Origin: Nocardioides nitrophenolicus | Lineage (GTDB): Bacteria; Actinomycetota; Actinomycetes; Propionibacteriales; Nocardioidaceae | NCBI RefSeq assembly: GCF_016907515.1 | Contig: NZ_JAFBBY010000001.1 | Location: 186,001-250,000, forward strand | DNA length: 64,000 bases | Direction of reading: 5' to 3' | Part shown: positions 36,721 to 44,834 of the stretch, piece after piece | How the letters are laid out: each line of letters begins with the position of its first letter | Numbering within the stretch: the stretch's first letter is position 1 | Notes under the pieces: model-generated | Told to the model about the DNA's origin: nothing | Databases searched by the model: none | Seen by the model: the letters and a program-made list of their open reading frames with translations, nothing else | Program-made: the position numbers and the translations under genes

Positions 36721-38235
36721 GTGTCGTTTTCGGAGGAGAAGGCCCGTCTTCTGCGGTTGGTCGATAGCGGGGTCCCGGTCCCCGCAGCCGCCACGGCTCT
36801 GGGAGTTTCGAAGGGTCGGGCTTACGAGCTGCTGCAGGCCGCCGGCCGTGGGCGGGGACCGAAGGCGAGGATCACCGAGGAGCATCGTCGGGTCGTGGTC
36901 GAGGTGTTCACCGCGACCGGCAAGGTCAATCGTGCCGCGATCGCGAGCGGACTGAGCCACGACGCCGCGCGTCGGATCCTGGTCGCGGCCGGCCTGGTCG
37001 CCCAGACCAAGAACAAGGCCGGCAAAGCGGATGCCAAGGCGAGGTTCTTCGAGCTGATCACCGACGGCTGGTCCTCAGCACGCGCCGCTCGCGAGGTCGG
37101 AGTCAACGAGCGCACCGCACGCGACTGGCGACGCGGGATCACCAAGACCAGCAACACGCGGACCTATCCCGACGGCACGGTCGTGGACTACGCCAGCGGC
37201 ACCCGCTATCAGAAGGCTATGACGCCAGCTGCACGCGCCGAGGTCGCCATCAGTGAGCGGTACCTCTCCCTCGATGACCGGTTGGCGATCGCGGACGGCC
37301 TGGTCAACAAACACACACTGACCGCGATCGCGGCCGGGATCGGGAAGAACGTCTCGACCGTGTCACGTGAGGTCGCCCGACACCGTATCGAAGGCATCTA
37401 CTTACCCCACCAGGCACACCGCGACGCCGCGGCCACGCGTGCCCGCCCCAAGCCGTCGAAGCTGGTCACCAACACCCGACTGCGTGCCGAGGTCGAGCAC
37501 GGGCTGGAACGAAAGTTGTCGCCCGAGCAGATCTCGAACAGGCTCAGACTCGATCACCCCGACGACGAGAGCATGCGCGTGAGCCACGAGACGATCTACC
37601 AGGCGCTGTACTTCCAGGCCCGTGGCGGGCTCAAGCGCGAGGTCCAGACCGCGTTGCGCAGTGGCAGGACCCGCCGCAAACCGCACCGCCAGCCCGGGCA
37701 ACGAACCCAGCGTTTCGTCGATCCCATGGTGATGATCAGCGACCGGCCGGCCGAGGTCGAGGACCGGGCCGTGCCCGGGCACTGGGAAGGCGACCTGATC
37801 ATGGGCGCCGGCAACCAGTCAGCGATCGGGACCTTGGTCGAGCGTGCGACCCGGTACACGATGTTGCTGCACCTGCCCGAGGGGCACAACGCAGAACAGG
37901 TCCGTGACGCGCTGGTCGCGACCATCGCGACCCTGCCCGCACACCTGCGTGGGTCGTTGACCTGGGACCAGGGCTGCGAGCTGGCGCGGCACAAGGAGAT
38001 CAAGACCGCGACCGATCTGCAGGTCTACTTCTGCGACCCGGCATCACCGTGGCAGCGCGGCACCAATGAGAACACCAACGGGCTGCTGCGCCAGTACTTC
38101 CCCAAGGGCACCGACCTGTCCGTCCACGGTCCAGAAGACCTCGAACACGTCGCCCAGGAACTCAACGGCCGGCCACGCAAAACGCTCGACTGGGAAACCC
38201 CAGCCGAGCGCCTGCATGATCTACTCACCACCTAG
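36721..38235 (+). CDS. IS30-family transposase
   Basis: 504 residues. Two N-terminal helix-turn-helix segments (AAATALGVSKGRAYELL; AAREVGVNERTARDW) and a third, IS30-type one (LTAIAAGIGKNVSTVSREVARH), precede the DDE catalytic domain: Asp358 in GHWEGDLIMG, Asp416 in TWDQGCEL and Glu450 in GTNENTNGLLRQYFPKG, giving the D(33)E spacing of IS30. It appears complete and so possibly active. The GTG start follows directly on a hairpin. Confidence 0.93.
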   Translation: MSFSEEKARLLRLVDSGVPVPAAATALGVSKGRAYELLQAAGRGRGPKARITEEHRRVVVEVFTATGKVNRAAIASGLSHDAARRILVAAGLVAQTKNKAGKADAKARFFELITDGWSSARAAREVGVNERTARDWRRGITKTSNTRTYPDGTVVDYASGTRYQKAMTPAARAEVAISERYLSLDDRLAIADGLVNKHTLTAIAAGIGKNVSTVSREVARHRIEGIYLPHQAHRDAAATRARPKPSKLVTNTRLRAEVEHGLERKLSPEQISNRLRLDHPDDESMRVSHETIYQALYFQARGGLKREVQTALRSGRTRRKPHRQPGQRTQRFVDPMVMISDRPAEVEDRAVPGHWEGDLIMGAGNQSAIGTLVERATRYTMLLHLPEGHNAEQVRDALVATIATLPAHLRGSLTWDQGCELARHKEIKTATDLQVYFCDPASPWQRGTNENTNGLLRQYFPKGTDLSVHGPEDLEHVAQELNGRPRKTLDWETPAERLHDLLTT

Positions 38236-38274
38236 AACAACCAGCGGTGTTGCGACGACCCCTCGAATCCGCCA

Positions 38275-38291
38275 CGAGGTCGGGCCCTTCG
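38275..38291. repeat. Right arm of a terminator hairpin split by IS30
   Basis: CGAGGTCGGGCCCTTCG, exact complement of 36647-36663, lies 19 nt from the end of speB. Before the insertion the two arms would have formed the shared terminator of the convergent serA and speB genes. Confidence 0.8.
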
Positions 38292-38309
38292 CGCGTCCGC
38301 GGCGAGCTC

Positions 38310-39248
38310 TCAGGCGGGCCGGCCCGGCAGCACCGACAGCAGCTCGTAGGCGACGTGCGCGGCCGCGATGCCGGTGATCTCCGCGTGGTCGTACGCCGGC
38401 GACACCTCGACGATGTCGGCCCCGACGACGTTGAGCCCGTCGAGGCCGCGGAGCACCTCCAGCAGCTGGGCGCTGGAGAGGCCACCGGCCTCGGGGGTGC
38501 CGGTGCCGGGCGCGAAGGCGGGGTCGAGGACGTCGATGTCGAGCGAGACGTAGACGGGGCGGTCGCCGAGACGATCGCGCATCCGGTTGATGATGTCGTC
38601 GATGGGCGAGCGCACGAAGTCGCGCGCGTGGACGGCGGAGAAGCCGAGCTCCTCGGACTCGTCGAGGTCGAGCCTGCTGTAGAGCGGACCGCGGATGCCC
38701 ATGTGCATGGCGTGGGTGAAGTCGATCAGGCCCTCCTCGGACGCGCGCCGGAAGGGGGTGCCGTGGGTGTAGGGAGCGCCGAAGTAGGTGTCCCAGGTGT
38801 CGAGGTGGGCGTCGAAGTGGAGCACGGCGATCGGGCCGTGCCGCTCGGCCTGCACCCGCAGCAGCGGGAGGGCGATGGTGTGGTCGCCGCCGATGGTGAG
38901 CAGGGTGCGGGAGGTGCCGGACAGGTCGCGGGCACCGGCCTCGATGGAGGCGATCGCCTCGTCGAGGGAGAACGGGTTGGCGCCGAGATCGCCGGCGTCG
39001 GCGACCTGGGCGCGGGCGAAGGGCTCGCTGTCCTGGGCCGGGTTGTAGGGGCGCAGCAGTCTCGAGGACTGGCGGATGTGGTTGGGGCCGAAGCGCGCGC
39101 CGGGGCGGTAGGAGACCCCGCCGTCGAAGGGCACGCCCCAGATCACGGTGTCGGCGTCCTCGACGTCGCTCAGCCGCGGCAGCCGGGCGAAGGTGGTGTC
39201 GCCCGCGTAGCGCGGGATCCGGGTCGCGTCGACGGGTCCGACGGTCAT
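38310..39248 (-). CDS. speB: Agmatinase/ureohydrolase family protein
   Basis: 312 residues. Binuclear-manganese ureohydrolase: metal ligands in [16 protein letters not shown] and [19 protein letters not shown]. By family and neighbours it most likely splits agmatine into putrescine and urea; guanidinobutyrase activity, which would give GABA directly, is a real alternative. The ATG overlaps the amine-oxidase stop by 4 bp. Last gene of permease-oxidase-speB. Confidence 0.88.
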   Translation of the reverse strand: MTVGPVDATRIPRYAGDTTFARLPRLSDVEDADTVIWGVPFDGGVSYRPGARFGPNHIRQSSRLLRPYNPAQDSEPFARAQVADAGDLGANPFSLDEAIASIEAGARDLSGTSRTLLTIGGDHTIALPLLRVQAERHGPIAVLHFDAHLDTWDTYFGAPYTHGTPFRRASEEGLIDFTHAMHMGIRGPLYSRLDLDESEELGFSAVHARDFVRSPIDDIINRMRDRLGDRPVYVSLDIDVLDPAFAPGTGTPEAGGLSSAQLLEVLRGLDGLNVVGADIVEVSPAYDHAEITGIAAAHVAYELLSVLPGRPA

Positions 39249-40552
39249 GCTGCGCCTCCCTGGCTCTCGATGATCTCGTTGGCTCCACGCTTCCCCGACT
39301 CGATCGCGCCGTCAATGAAGGCGCGCCAGCGAGTCGCGGTGTGGGAGCCGGTGAAGTGGACGCGGCCCTCGGGACGGGCCAACGCCTGCTCGTACTTCGC
39401 GAACTGGCCGGCCCGGAAGGTCGCCCAGGTGCCGTAGGAGAACTCGTCGTGCACCCAGTCGTGGCTGGCCGCGTCGACGACGACGGCGTCCGGCGCGTAC
39501 TCGCGGACGGCGCGCTGCACGTCGGCCAGGTCGCTCGCGTCGACCCGGTCGTGCTCGGGCGCGAAGCAGACCAGCACGGTGCCCTGGGGCGAGTCGTGCA
39601 TGGCGCCGACATAGTCGAAGGAGGTGCCCCAGCCGTAGCCGCTGATGTCGTCGGGTACGCCGGTCGCCAGCGCCCAGACCTTCTGGCCCTGCCCGGCGTG
39701 GTTCTCCTGCGAGGCGGCGAGCTTGTCGGCGGGCAGTGCGGGCTCCCACGCGATGTCCTTGAGTACGCCGATCGGCACCGTCACCAGCACCCGCCCGGCG
39801 GTGGCGACGCCCCCGTCGTAGGTCACCGTGACGCCGGCGTCGTCCTGCACGACCGAGCGCACCGGCGAGGAGAGCAGCAGCTCACCGGCGAGGTCGGCGC
39901 GGATCGCGTCGGCGAGCGACCTGGTGCCCTCGGTGAAGGTGTAGCCGAGCACGGAGGCCTGGACCATGCCCCACAGCGAGTTGTCCATCGAGGCGCACCA
40001 GCGGATGATGTCGAGCGCGGAGCCGATCGACTCGTGCGCGTTCGCGCACCCGCAGAACCACGAGATCAGCAGCTCGCGGGCGTTGCCCTTCATCCCGACG
40101 CTGTCGGCCCACTCCTCGATCGGCACGTCGAGGTCGGCGAGGTCCTGCTCGGACAGCGGCCGGGTGTAGTCGAGGCGGTCGCCGGCGGCGAGCAGCTGGC
40201 GTACGGCGTGCTCCAGCTCGCCGTACTCCGCGGGCGTGCACGGCAGCAGGGTGTCGAGCACCTTGCCGTGGTCCGACCAGGTCATCCGGTCCGGCAGCAC
40301 CGAGTCCTGGATGGGCACGCCGTAGCGCTCCACCTCGGCCCAGACGTGGGTCTGCTGGGGGACGATCCAGGTGCCGCCCATCTCCAGGCCGACGCCGCCG
40401 AGCAGGTCGGTGCGGTACCAGGTGGAGCCGCCGATCCGGTCGCGGGCCTCGAGGACGAGCACGCGCTGCCCGGCCGCGCCGAGCTCGCGGGCGGCGGTCA
40501 GGCCGGCGAACCCGGCTCCGATCACGACGACGTCGTACTGCGGTGGGTTCAT
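39245..40552 (-). CDS. Flavin amine oxidase (putrescine-oxidase-like)
   Basis: 435 residues. FAD-binding [17 protein letters not shown] and [13 protein letters not shown] at the N-terminus, GGTWIVPQQ, and the C-terminal [27 protein letters not shown] pattern cut off as in monoamine and polyamine oxidases. Actinobacterial putrescine oxidases (Rhodococcus, Kocuria) have this size. With agmatinase it would convert putrescine to 4-aminobutanal, ammonia and H2O2. No signal peptide. Start and stop overlap both neighbours by 4 bp. Substrate is inferred. Confidence 0.88.
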   Translation of the reverse strand: MNPPQYDVVVIGAGFAGLTAARELGAAGQRVLVLEARDRIGGSTWYRTDLLGGVGLEMGGTWIVPQQTHVWAEVERYGVPIQDSVLPDRMTWSDHGKVLDTLLPCTPAEYGELEHAVRQLLAAGDRLDYTRPLSEQDLADLDVPIEEWADSVGMKGNARELLISWFCGCANAHESIGSALDIIRWCASMDNSLWGMVQASVLGYTFTEGTRSLADAIRADLAGELLLSSPVRSVVQDDAGVTVTYDGGVATAGRVLVTVPIGVLKDIAWEPALPADKLAASQENHAGQGQKVWALATGVPDDISGYGWGTSFDYVGAMHDSPQGTVLVCFAPEHDRVDASDLADVQRAVREYAPDAVVVDAASHDWVHDEFSYGTWATFRAGQFAKYEQALARPEGRVHFTGSHTATRWRAFIDGAIESGKRGANEIIESQGGAA

Positions 40553-41991
40553 CGGGTGCTCCTCACGAGGGACGGGGACATCTCGGGCATGGGCTGCACC
40601 GAGAAGCGGGACAGCAGCAGGTAGGTGACGGCGGCCGCGGCCCCGGCCAGCAGCGGGCTGACGTCGACCCCGCCGGTCAGCTCGAGGATCGGGCCCCGCC
40701 AGATCGTGGAGTCGACGGAGAGCAGGCCGAGCACGGTGCCGACCGCCCACGCGACGGTCGCCGTGACGGACCAGCCGCCGGTGTACCAGTAGATGCCGCC
40801 ACGCGAGCGGCGGTTGTAGACCTGGAGCGCGTCGGGGTCGTAGCTGCCGCGACAGCGCAGGAAGCCGATCACGGTGATGACGGCCCAGGGCGTGCCCGCG
40901 GCGGTCATGAGCAGCAGGAAGGCGGTCACGGCGTCGGCGGCGTCCCAGACGAAGTAGCCGGTGACGACCAGCGCTATCGAGAGGACCGAGACCAGCATGG
41001 TCGCCTTGACCCGGCTCAGCGCGGGCACGATCGCGTCGAGGTCCAGGCCCATCGAGTAGAGCAGCACCCCCGCGTTGCCGACGGTGCCGAAGACCCCGTT
41101 GAGGAGCAGCAGCGGCAGGAACCAGACCGGGGTGGCGGCGACGAGCGCGCCGACGTAGTCGTCGCCGGCGCGGGCCGCGAAGGTGGTGAACATCCCGAAC
41201 AGCTGCGGCAGCAGCAGGCCCAGGGCCAGGCCGCCGGCCGTGGCGGCCAGGACTCTCCGCGAGGAGTGGCGCTCGGGCGAGAGGTAGCGGGTGTAGTCGC
41301 CGAGCAGGGTGATGAAGGCGATCGGACCGGAGATGCCGGTGGCGACGAACGCGAGGAACCAGGTGGTCCAGAAGTCGCCGAGCAGGTAGCCCCCGTCGAC
41401 GACCGGGGCGGGGTCGAACCGGCCGGCGAGGGCGAGCATGCCCGCGACCATGAGCACCGACATCGCGACGGCCAGCCAGCTGCCGAGCCGGGTGAGGACC
41501 CGGTACCCGAAGACGGCCACCAGGACCGCGCCGGCGGCGAGGGCGGCGTACACGACGACGTACGACGCACTGCCGTCGGGAAGCCCGACCAGCTCCGCGA
41601 GCGGCTCGACCACGGCGGCGCCACCGGTCCAGATCGTCAGCGAGGCGTACCCGAGCGAGAGCAGCAGCCCGATCACCGAGCCGACCAGCCGGCCGCGCAC
41701 GCCGAAGCTGGCGCCGCTGCTGGTCGACAGGTTGGTGCCGGTGCGCATGGAGATCAGCGCCATCGGCGCGACCAGCGCGATCGCCAGGAAGGTGCCGGCG
41801 ACCTGGGCGGTGAGGCAGGCCCAGAAGGACAGGCCGAAGGTGGCGGGCAGCCAGCCGAAGATGACCAGGCCCAGGCACAGGTTGGTGCCGACCAGGATGG
41901 ACACCACGTCCCGCGGCCGGGCGGTGCGCTCGGCCTCGGGGATGGTGTCGACGCCGTGCACCTCGATGCCGGCGGCGGTGGGCTCGCCCAT
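40549..41991 (-). CDS. NCS1 family (purine-cytosine permease-like) transporter
   Basis: 480 residues with 12 predicted helices. NCS1 features: VSILVGTNLCLGLVIFGWLP, MRTGTNLSTSSGASFGVRG and GPIAFITLLGDYTRYL. Family members carry cytosine, purines, allantoin, hydantoins and similar compounds; the operon suggests agmatine, putrescine or another amine. ATG at 41991 has AGGAG 7 nt upstream. First gene of the permease-oxidase-speB operon, preceded by a palindromic site. Confidence 0.88.
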   Translation of the reverse strand: MGEPTAAGIEVHGVDTIPEAERTARPRDVVSILVGTNLCLGLVIFGWLPATFGLSFWACLTAQVAGTFLAIALVAPMALISMRTGTNLSTSSGASFGVRGRLVGSVIGLLLSLGYASLTIWTGGAAVVEPLAELVGLPDGSASYVVVYAALAAGAVLVAVFGYRVLTRLGSWLAVAMSVLMVAGMLALAGRFDPAPVVDGGYLLGDFWTTWFLAFVATGISGPIAFITLLGDYTRYLSPERHSSRRVLAATAGGLALGLLLPQLFGMFTTFAARAGDDYVGALVAATPVWFLPLLLLNGVFGTVGNAGVLLYSMGLDLDAIVPALSRVKATMLVSVLSIALVVTGYFVWDAADAVTAFLLLMTAAGTPWAVITVIGFLRCRGSYDPDALQVYNRRSRGGIYWYTGGWSVTATVAWAVGTVLGLLSVDSTIWRGPILELTGGVDVSPLLAGAAAAVTYLLLSRFSVQPMPEMSPSLVRSTR

Positions 41992-42070
41992 GGCTGCTCC
42001 TGACGGGTGGTCCGAAAAACTGAGTACCCGTTCAGGGTGAGCCAGGTCACCGCGCCACGGCAGGGGCGGA

Positions 42071-42111
42071 TCCTCCAATGTCACCGAGCCGCGTTGGAGG
42101 AACCTCCAACG
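42071..42111. promoter_or_regulatory. Palindromic operator candidate upstream of the permease operon
   Basis: CGTTGGAGG (42092-42100) and CCTCCAACG (42103-42111) form a perfect 9-bp inverted repeat; a further TCCTCCAA is at 42071-42078, about three helical turns away. It lies between the end of the PucR gene and the permease start. Confidence 0.5.
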
Positions 42112-42117
42112 CCCGCC

Positions 42118-43467
42118 TCACAGTGCGCGCAGCGCCAGGAACAGGTCGACCCGGTCGGCCGTGGAGGCCAGCGAGCGGCCGGTCAGCTCCTCGACGCGCT
42201 TCATCCGGTGCCGCAGCGTGTTGATGTGGACGTGCAGCGCGTCGGCGGTCTCCTGCCAGCGCCCGCCCCCGTCGAGGAAGGCCCGCAGGCTGACCACCAG
42301 CTCGGTGCCCCGGTCCCGGTCGCTGTCGAGCACCCCACCCAGCACGGTGTGGGCCAGGGCCCGCAGGACGGCCGGGTCCTGGGCGGCGAGCAGCACCGCC
42401 GGGCTCGCGAGCTGCTCGTGGGTCAGCCAGCCCTCGACCCCGCGCGCCGCCAGGGCGTCGGCGGCGTGCCGGGCCTGGAGCAGGCTCACCCGCAGCTCGC
42501 CGGCCGCGGCCGCCTGGCCGACGCCGACGTAGCCGGCCACCGCTACCCGGGAGACGTCCTCCCCCACCAGGCACACGACGTCGTCGGCCCGCTCGACCAG
42601 CAGGTACGGCGCCAGCACGCTCGCGACCGCGTCCGGGGCCGCGCCCCGCACGACCAGGCAGCGCAGCCGGCGCTCGACCGGTACGCCGAGCAGCTCCAGG
42701 CGCGCGGTCACCGACGCCGCCGGGGCGCCGGTCGCGATCCACTCGACCACCTCCCAGGCGTAGCGCTGCTCGGTGGCGCGCACCGCCCGCTCCCGCTCCA
42801 GCTCGAGGGCGAGGAAGGGCATCGCGCTGGAGACCGCGGCCTGGACGTCGACGTCGAGCTCCGCGAGCGGGCGCGGCAGCACCAGCGAGGCGTCGGCGAG
42901 CCCCTCGCCGATCAGCGCGACCGGGCAGCCCGCCTCGGGGACCGGGCCGTGGGTCGTCGTACCGGCGACGACGGCGACCTCGATGCGGAGCCGGCGGCGC
43001 AGCACTCGCAGCACCGAGTCGACCCCGCGCTCTGCGCACAGCGCGGCCACGATCGCGCCGTGGTGCTCGAGCTGGCTGCGCAGCGGCGCCTCCCACTCGA
43101 CCCGCTTGGCCGCTACGAACGCCTCGGCGAGCTGGACGAAGGGCACGGCGACGGGGACCACGAAGCAGGTCAGCCCGCGCTCGGTCGCCGCGGCGACCAG
43201 CTCGGCCGGCGGCTCGTCGGCCGGGAGCAGCCGGCCGAACCCGATCGCGATCGCCCCGGCGCCCGCGACCTCCGCCACCCAGGCCGCGGGCGTCTGGCCC
43301 AGCCGCTGCCACGCACCGGTCGTGAGCACCACCTCGCCGCCGCGCAGGAACTCCCCGGGGTCGGCGACCTCGATGCTGTGCACCCAGCGCACCGGCCGGT
43401 CCGTACGACCGGGGACCAGCACCTCGAGACCGAGCGCGGGGTCGTCGAGCAGCTCATGGAGCAGCAC
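42118..43467 (-). CDS. PucR family transcriptional regulator of the amine locus
   Basis: 449 residues: PucR N-terminal domain (LEVLVPGRTDRPVRWVHS, EFLRGGEVVLTTGAW), a variable middle, and the C-terminal HTH_30 (ALHVHINTLRHRMKRVEELTGRSL). GTG 43467 is the best start after the GlxA stop, with GGGGGAG just upstream. It is 12 nt downstream of the GlxA gene and directly upstream of the permease operon, which it probably controls through the palindrome at 42092-42111. Confidence 0.86.
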   Translation of the reverse strand: MLLHELLDDPALGLEVLVPGRTDRPVRWVHSIEVADPGEFLRGGEVVLTTGAWQRLGQTPAAWVAEVAGAGAIAIGFGRLLPADEPPAELVAAATERGLTCFVVPVAVPFVQLAEAFVAAKRVEWEAPLRSQLEHHGAIVAALCAERGVDSVLRVLRRRLRIEVAVVAGTTTHGPVPEAGCPVALIGEGLADASLVLPRPLAELDVDVQAAVSSAMPFLALELERERAVRATEQRYAWEVVEWIATGAPAASVTARLELLGVPVERRLRCLVVRGAAPDAVASVLAPYLLVERADDVVCLVGEDVSRVAVAGYVGVGQAAAAGELRVSLLQARHAADALAARGVEGWLTHEQLASPAVLLAAQDPAVLRALAHTVLGGVLDSDRDRGTELVVSLRAFLDGGGRWQETADALHVHINTLRHRMKRVEELTGRSLASTADRVDLFLALRAL

Positions 43468-43478
43468 CTCTCCCCCGC

Positions 43479-44420
43479 TCAGCAGGCGAACTGGCGGCGG
43501 TAGCTCTGCGGGCTCACGCCGCGGACCCGGACGAAGTGGTGGCGCAGCGTCGCGGCATTGCCGAAGCCCACCTCGCTCGCGATCCACTCCACCGGCTGCT
43601 CGGTGCGCTCCAGCAGCTCCTCGGCGGCGTTGACCCGCTGCCGGGTCACCCAGTGGTGCGGCGTCGTACCGGTCTCGTCGCGGAACCGGCGAGCGAAGGT
43701 GCGCGGCGACATCAGCGCGCGCTTGGCCAGCGCCTCGACGGAGTGGTCCTCGGCCAGGTTCTCCAGGATCCAGGTCAGCAACGGGCGCAACGTGTCGGCC
43801 TCGCAGTCCGGCACGGCGCGGGCGATGTACTGGGCCTGCCCCCCGTCGCGGTACGGCGGCACCACCGCCCTCCGCGCCACGACGTTGGCGACCCCGGCGC
43901 CGTACTCCTGGCGCCAGATGTGCAGCGCGGCGTCGAGCCCGGCCGCACTGCCGGCGCCGGTGACGACCTGGCCAGCGTCGACGTACAGCACCTCGGGGAC
44001 GACCTTGGCGAGTGGGTACTCCCGCTGCAGCCGCTCGGTGTGCATCCAGTGCGTCGTGCACTCGATGCCGTCGAGCAGCCCGGCCTGCCCGAGCACGAAG
44101 GAGCCGCTGCACACCGACATCAGTCGGGCGCCCCGGGCGTGGGCCGCGCGGATCGCCTCGACCACCGCGTCGGACGCGACCCCGCCCTTGATCGCCGGGA
44201 TCGCGACCAGGTCGGCCTCCGCCACGCGATCCAGGCCGTGGGCCGCCTGCAGCGTGAAGCCCATGGAGGTGTGCATCGGGCGGTCGTGCTCGGCGCACAC
44301 CGCGAAGTCGATGGCCGGCACGCCGTCCTCGGTGCGGTCGATCCCGAACGCCTCGCAGAGGATCCCCAGCTCGAACGGAGCGACGCCGTCGAAGGCGATC
44401 ACGGCCACGTTGGTCAGCAC
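43479..44420 (-). CDS. GlxA-type AraC family regulator (DJ-1/PfpI-like plus HTH)
   Basis: 313 residues. Residues 1 to about 190 have the DJ-1/PfpI fold (VLTNVAVIAFDGVAPFELGI, SVCSGSFVLGQAGLLDG with the nucleophile-elbow Cys, ATTHW-like TTHWMH). The AraC domain follows (HSVEALAKRALMSPRTFARRF, GFGNAATLRHHFVRVRGVSPQSYRRQF). GTG 44420 is 6 nt after GACAGT, with TTGATT 17 nt further upstream. Four TGGCAGAAA-like sites stand in its promoter region, shared with a small divergent ORF. Confidence 0.88.
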   Translation of the reverse strand: MLTNVAVIAFDGVAPFELGILCEAFGIDRTEDGVPAIDFAVCAEHDRPMHTSMGFTLQAAHGLDRVAEADLVAIPAIKGGVASDAVVEAIRAAHARGARLMSVCSGSFVLGQAGLLDGIECTTHWMHTERLQREYPLAKVVPEVLYVDAGQVVTGAGSAAGLDAALHIWRQEYGAGVANVVARRAVVPPYRDGGQAQYIARAVPDCEADTLRPLLTWILENLAEDHSVEALAKRALMSPRTFARRFRDETGTTPHHWVTRQRVNAAEELLERTEQPVEWIASEVGFGNAATLRHHFVRVRGVSPQSYRRQFAC

Positions 44421-44441
44421 CCGACCACTGTCGCAGCCGGC

Positions 44442-44514
44442 TGGCAGAAAATCAACGCATGCCGTCTTTTCTGCCACTGGTGGCAGGAATCTGATCAGAG
44501 CATGATTTCTGCCA
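44442..44514. promoter_or_regulatory. Four TGGCAGAAA/TTTCTGCCA sites between the GlxA regulator and a small ORF
   Basis: Site 1 TGGCAGAAAA (44442-44451), site 2 TTTTCTGCCA (44467-44476), site 3 TGGCAGGAAT (44481-44490), site 4 ATTTCTGCCA (44505-44514). Sites 1/2 are a perfect inverted pair and 3/4 one with a single mismatch; centres are 25 and 24 bp apart. Site 4 ends on the A of the small ORF start. Confidence 0.7.
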
Positions 44515-44624
44515 TGACCATCGCACTGATCCTCCTCCTGTTGCTCGCGGGCCTCGGCGTTCTCCTCGCCTGGGTCCGCCACGACGGGCTGCTCGTTCGC
44601 AAGCAGCCCGCCTGGTTCGACTGA
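44514..44624 (+). CDS. Small single-helix membrane protein
   Basis: 36 residues (40 if it starts at the in-frame ATG 44502). One strongly hydrophobic helix, IALILLLLLAGLGVLLAW (residues 3-20), then a basic tail RHDGLLVRKQPAWFD. Not recognised. It begins at the last base of a regulator site and is divergent from the GlxA gene. Support is the clean frame, membrane helix and the placed operators; homologues are unknown to me. Confidence 0.5.
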   Translation: MTIALILLLLLAGLGVLLAWVRHDGLLVRKQPAWFD

Positions 44625-44645
44625 GTCATACCGGCTCGCTGGACG

Positions 44646-44750
44646 TGCGGTTTGGTCCCAAACCGCAGTTCCGGGGGCCCGCGACGTTGCGGTTTGGTCC
44701 CAAACCGCATGAATTCGGCGCCTCTCGTTGCGGTTTGGGACCAAACCGCA
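44646..44750. repeat. Three 22-bp palindromes at four-turn spacing
   Basis: Copies at 44646-44667, 44688-44709 and 44729-44750. Each has 10-bp arms TGCGGTTTGG / CCAAACCGCA around a 2-bp core, TC in copies 1 and 2 and GA in copy 3 (i.e. inverted). Start-to-start distances are 42 and 41 bp. They fill the space between the small ORF and the rpsA terminator. Confidence 0.85.
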
Positions 44751-44772
44751 ACCAGGACAGCCCAAGAAAGAG

Positions 44773-44808
44773 CCCGAAGGCCCCGACCAAGCGGTCGGGG
44801 CCTTCGGG
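44773..44808 (-). terminator. Rho-independent terminator of rpsA
   Basis: CCCGAAGGCCCCGACC (44773-44788) pairs perfectly over 16 bp with 44793-44808, loop AAGC; on the minus strand it is followed by CTCTTTCTT. Confidence 0.9.
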
Positions 44809-44834
44809 TTCTGCTGCGGTGAAGCCTCAGGCGA

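Larger units (their letters stand above)
36670..38270. mobile_element. IS30-family insertion sequence
   Basis: About 1.6 kb. Ends are defined by inverted repeats: a perfect 15-bp core GGTCGTCGCAACACC at 36680-36694 and its complement at 38246-38260, extending to about 25 bp with 20 matches (36670-36694 / 38246-38270). It contains one intact transposase gene. No short target duplication is obvious, so the outer boundaries may be off by a few bases. Confidence 0.85.

Noticed and set aside
36660..38275. Target-site duplication of the IS30 element
   Set aside because: No convincing 2-3 bp duplication is compatible with the inverted-repeat ends; the split terminator is better evidence for the insertion site.
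44646..44750. CRISPR-like array of three repeats
   Set aside because: Repeats are near-perfect palindromes of 22 bp with spacers of only 19-20 bp, one unit is inverted, and no cas gene is in the window.
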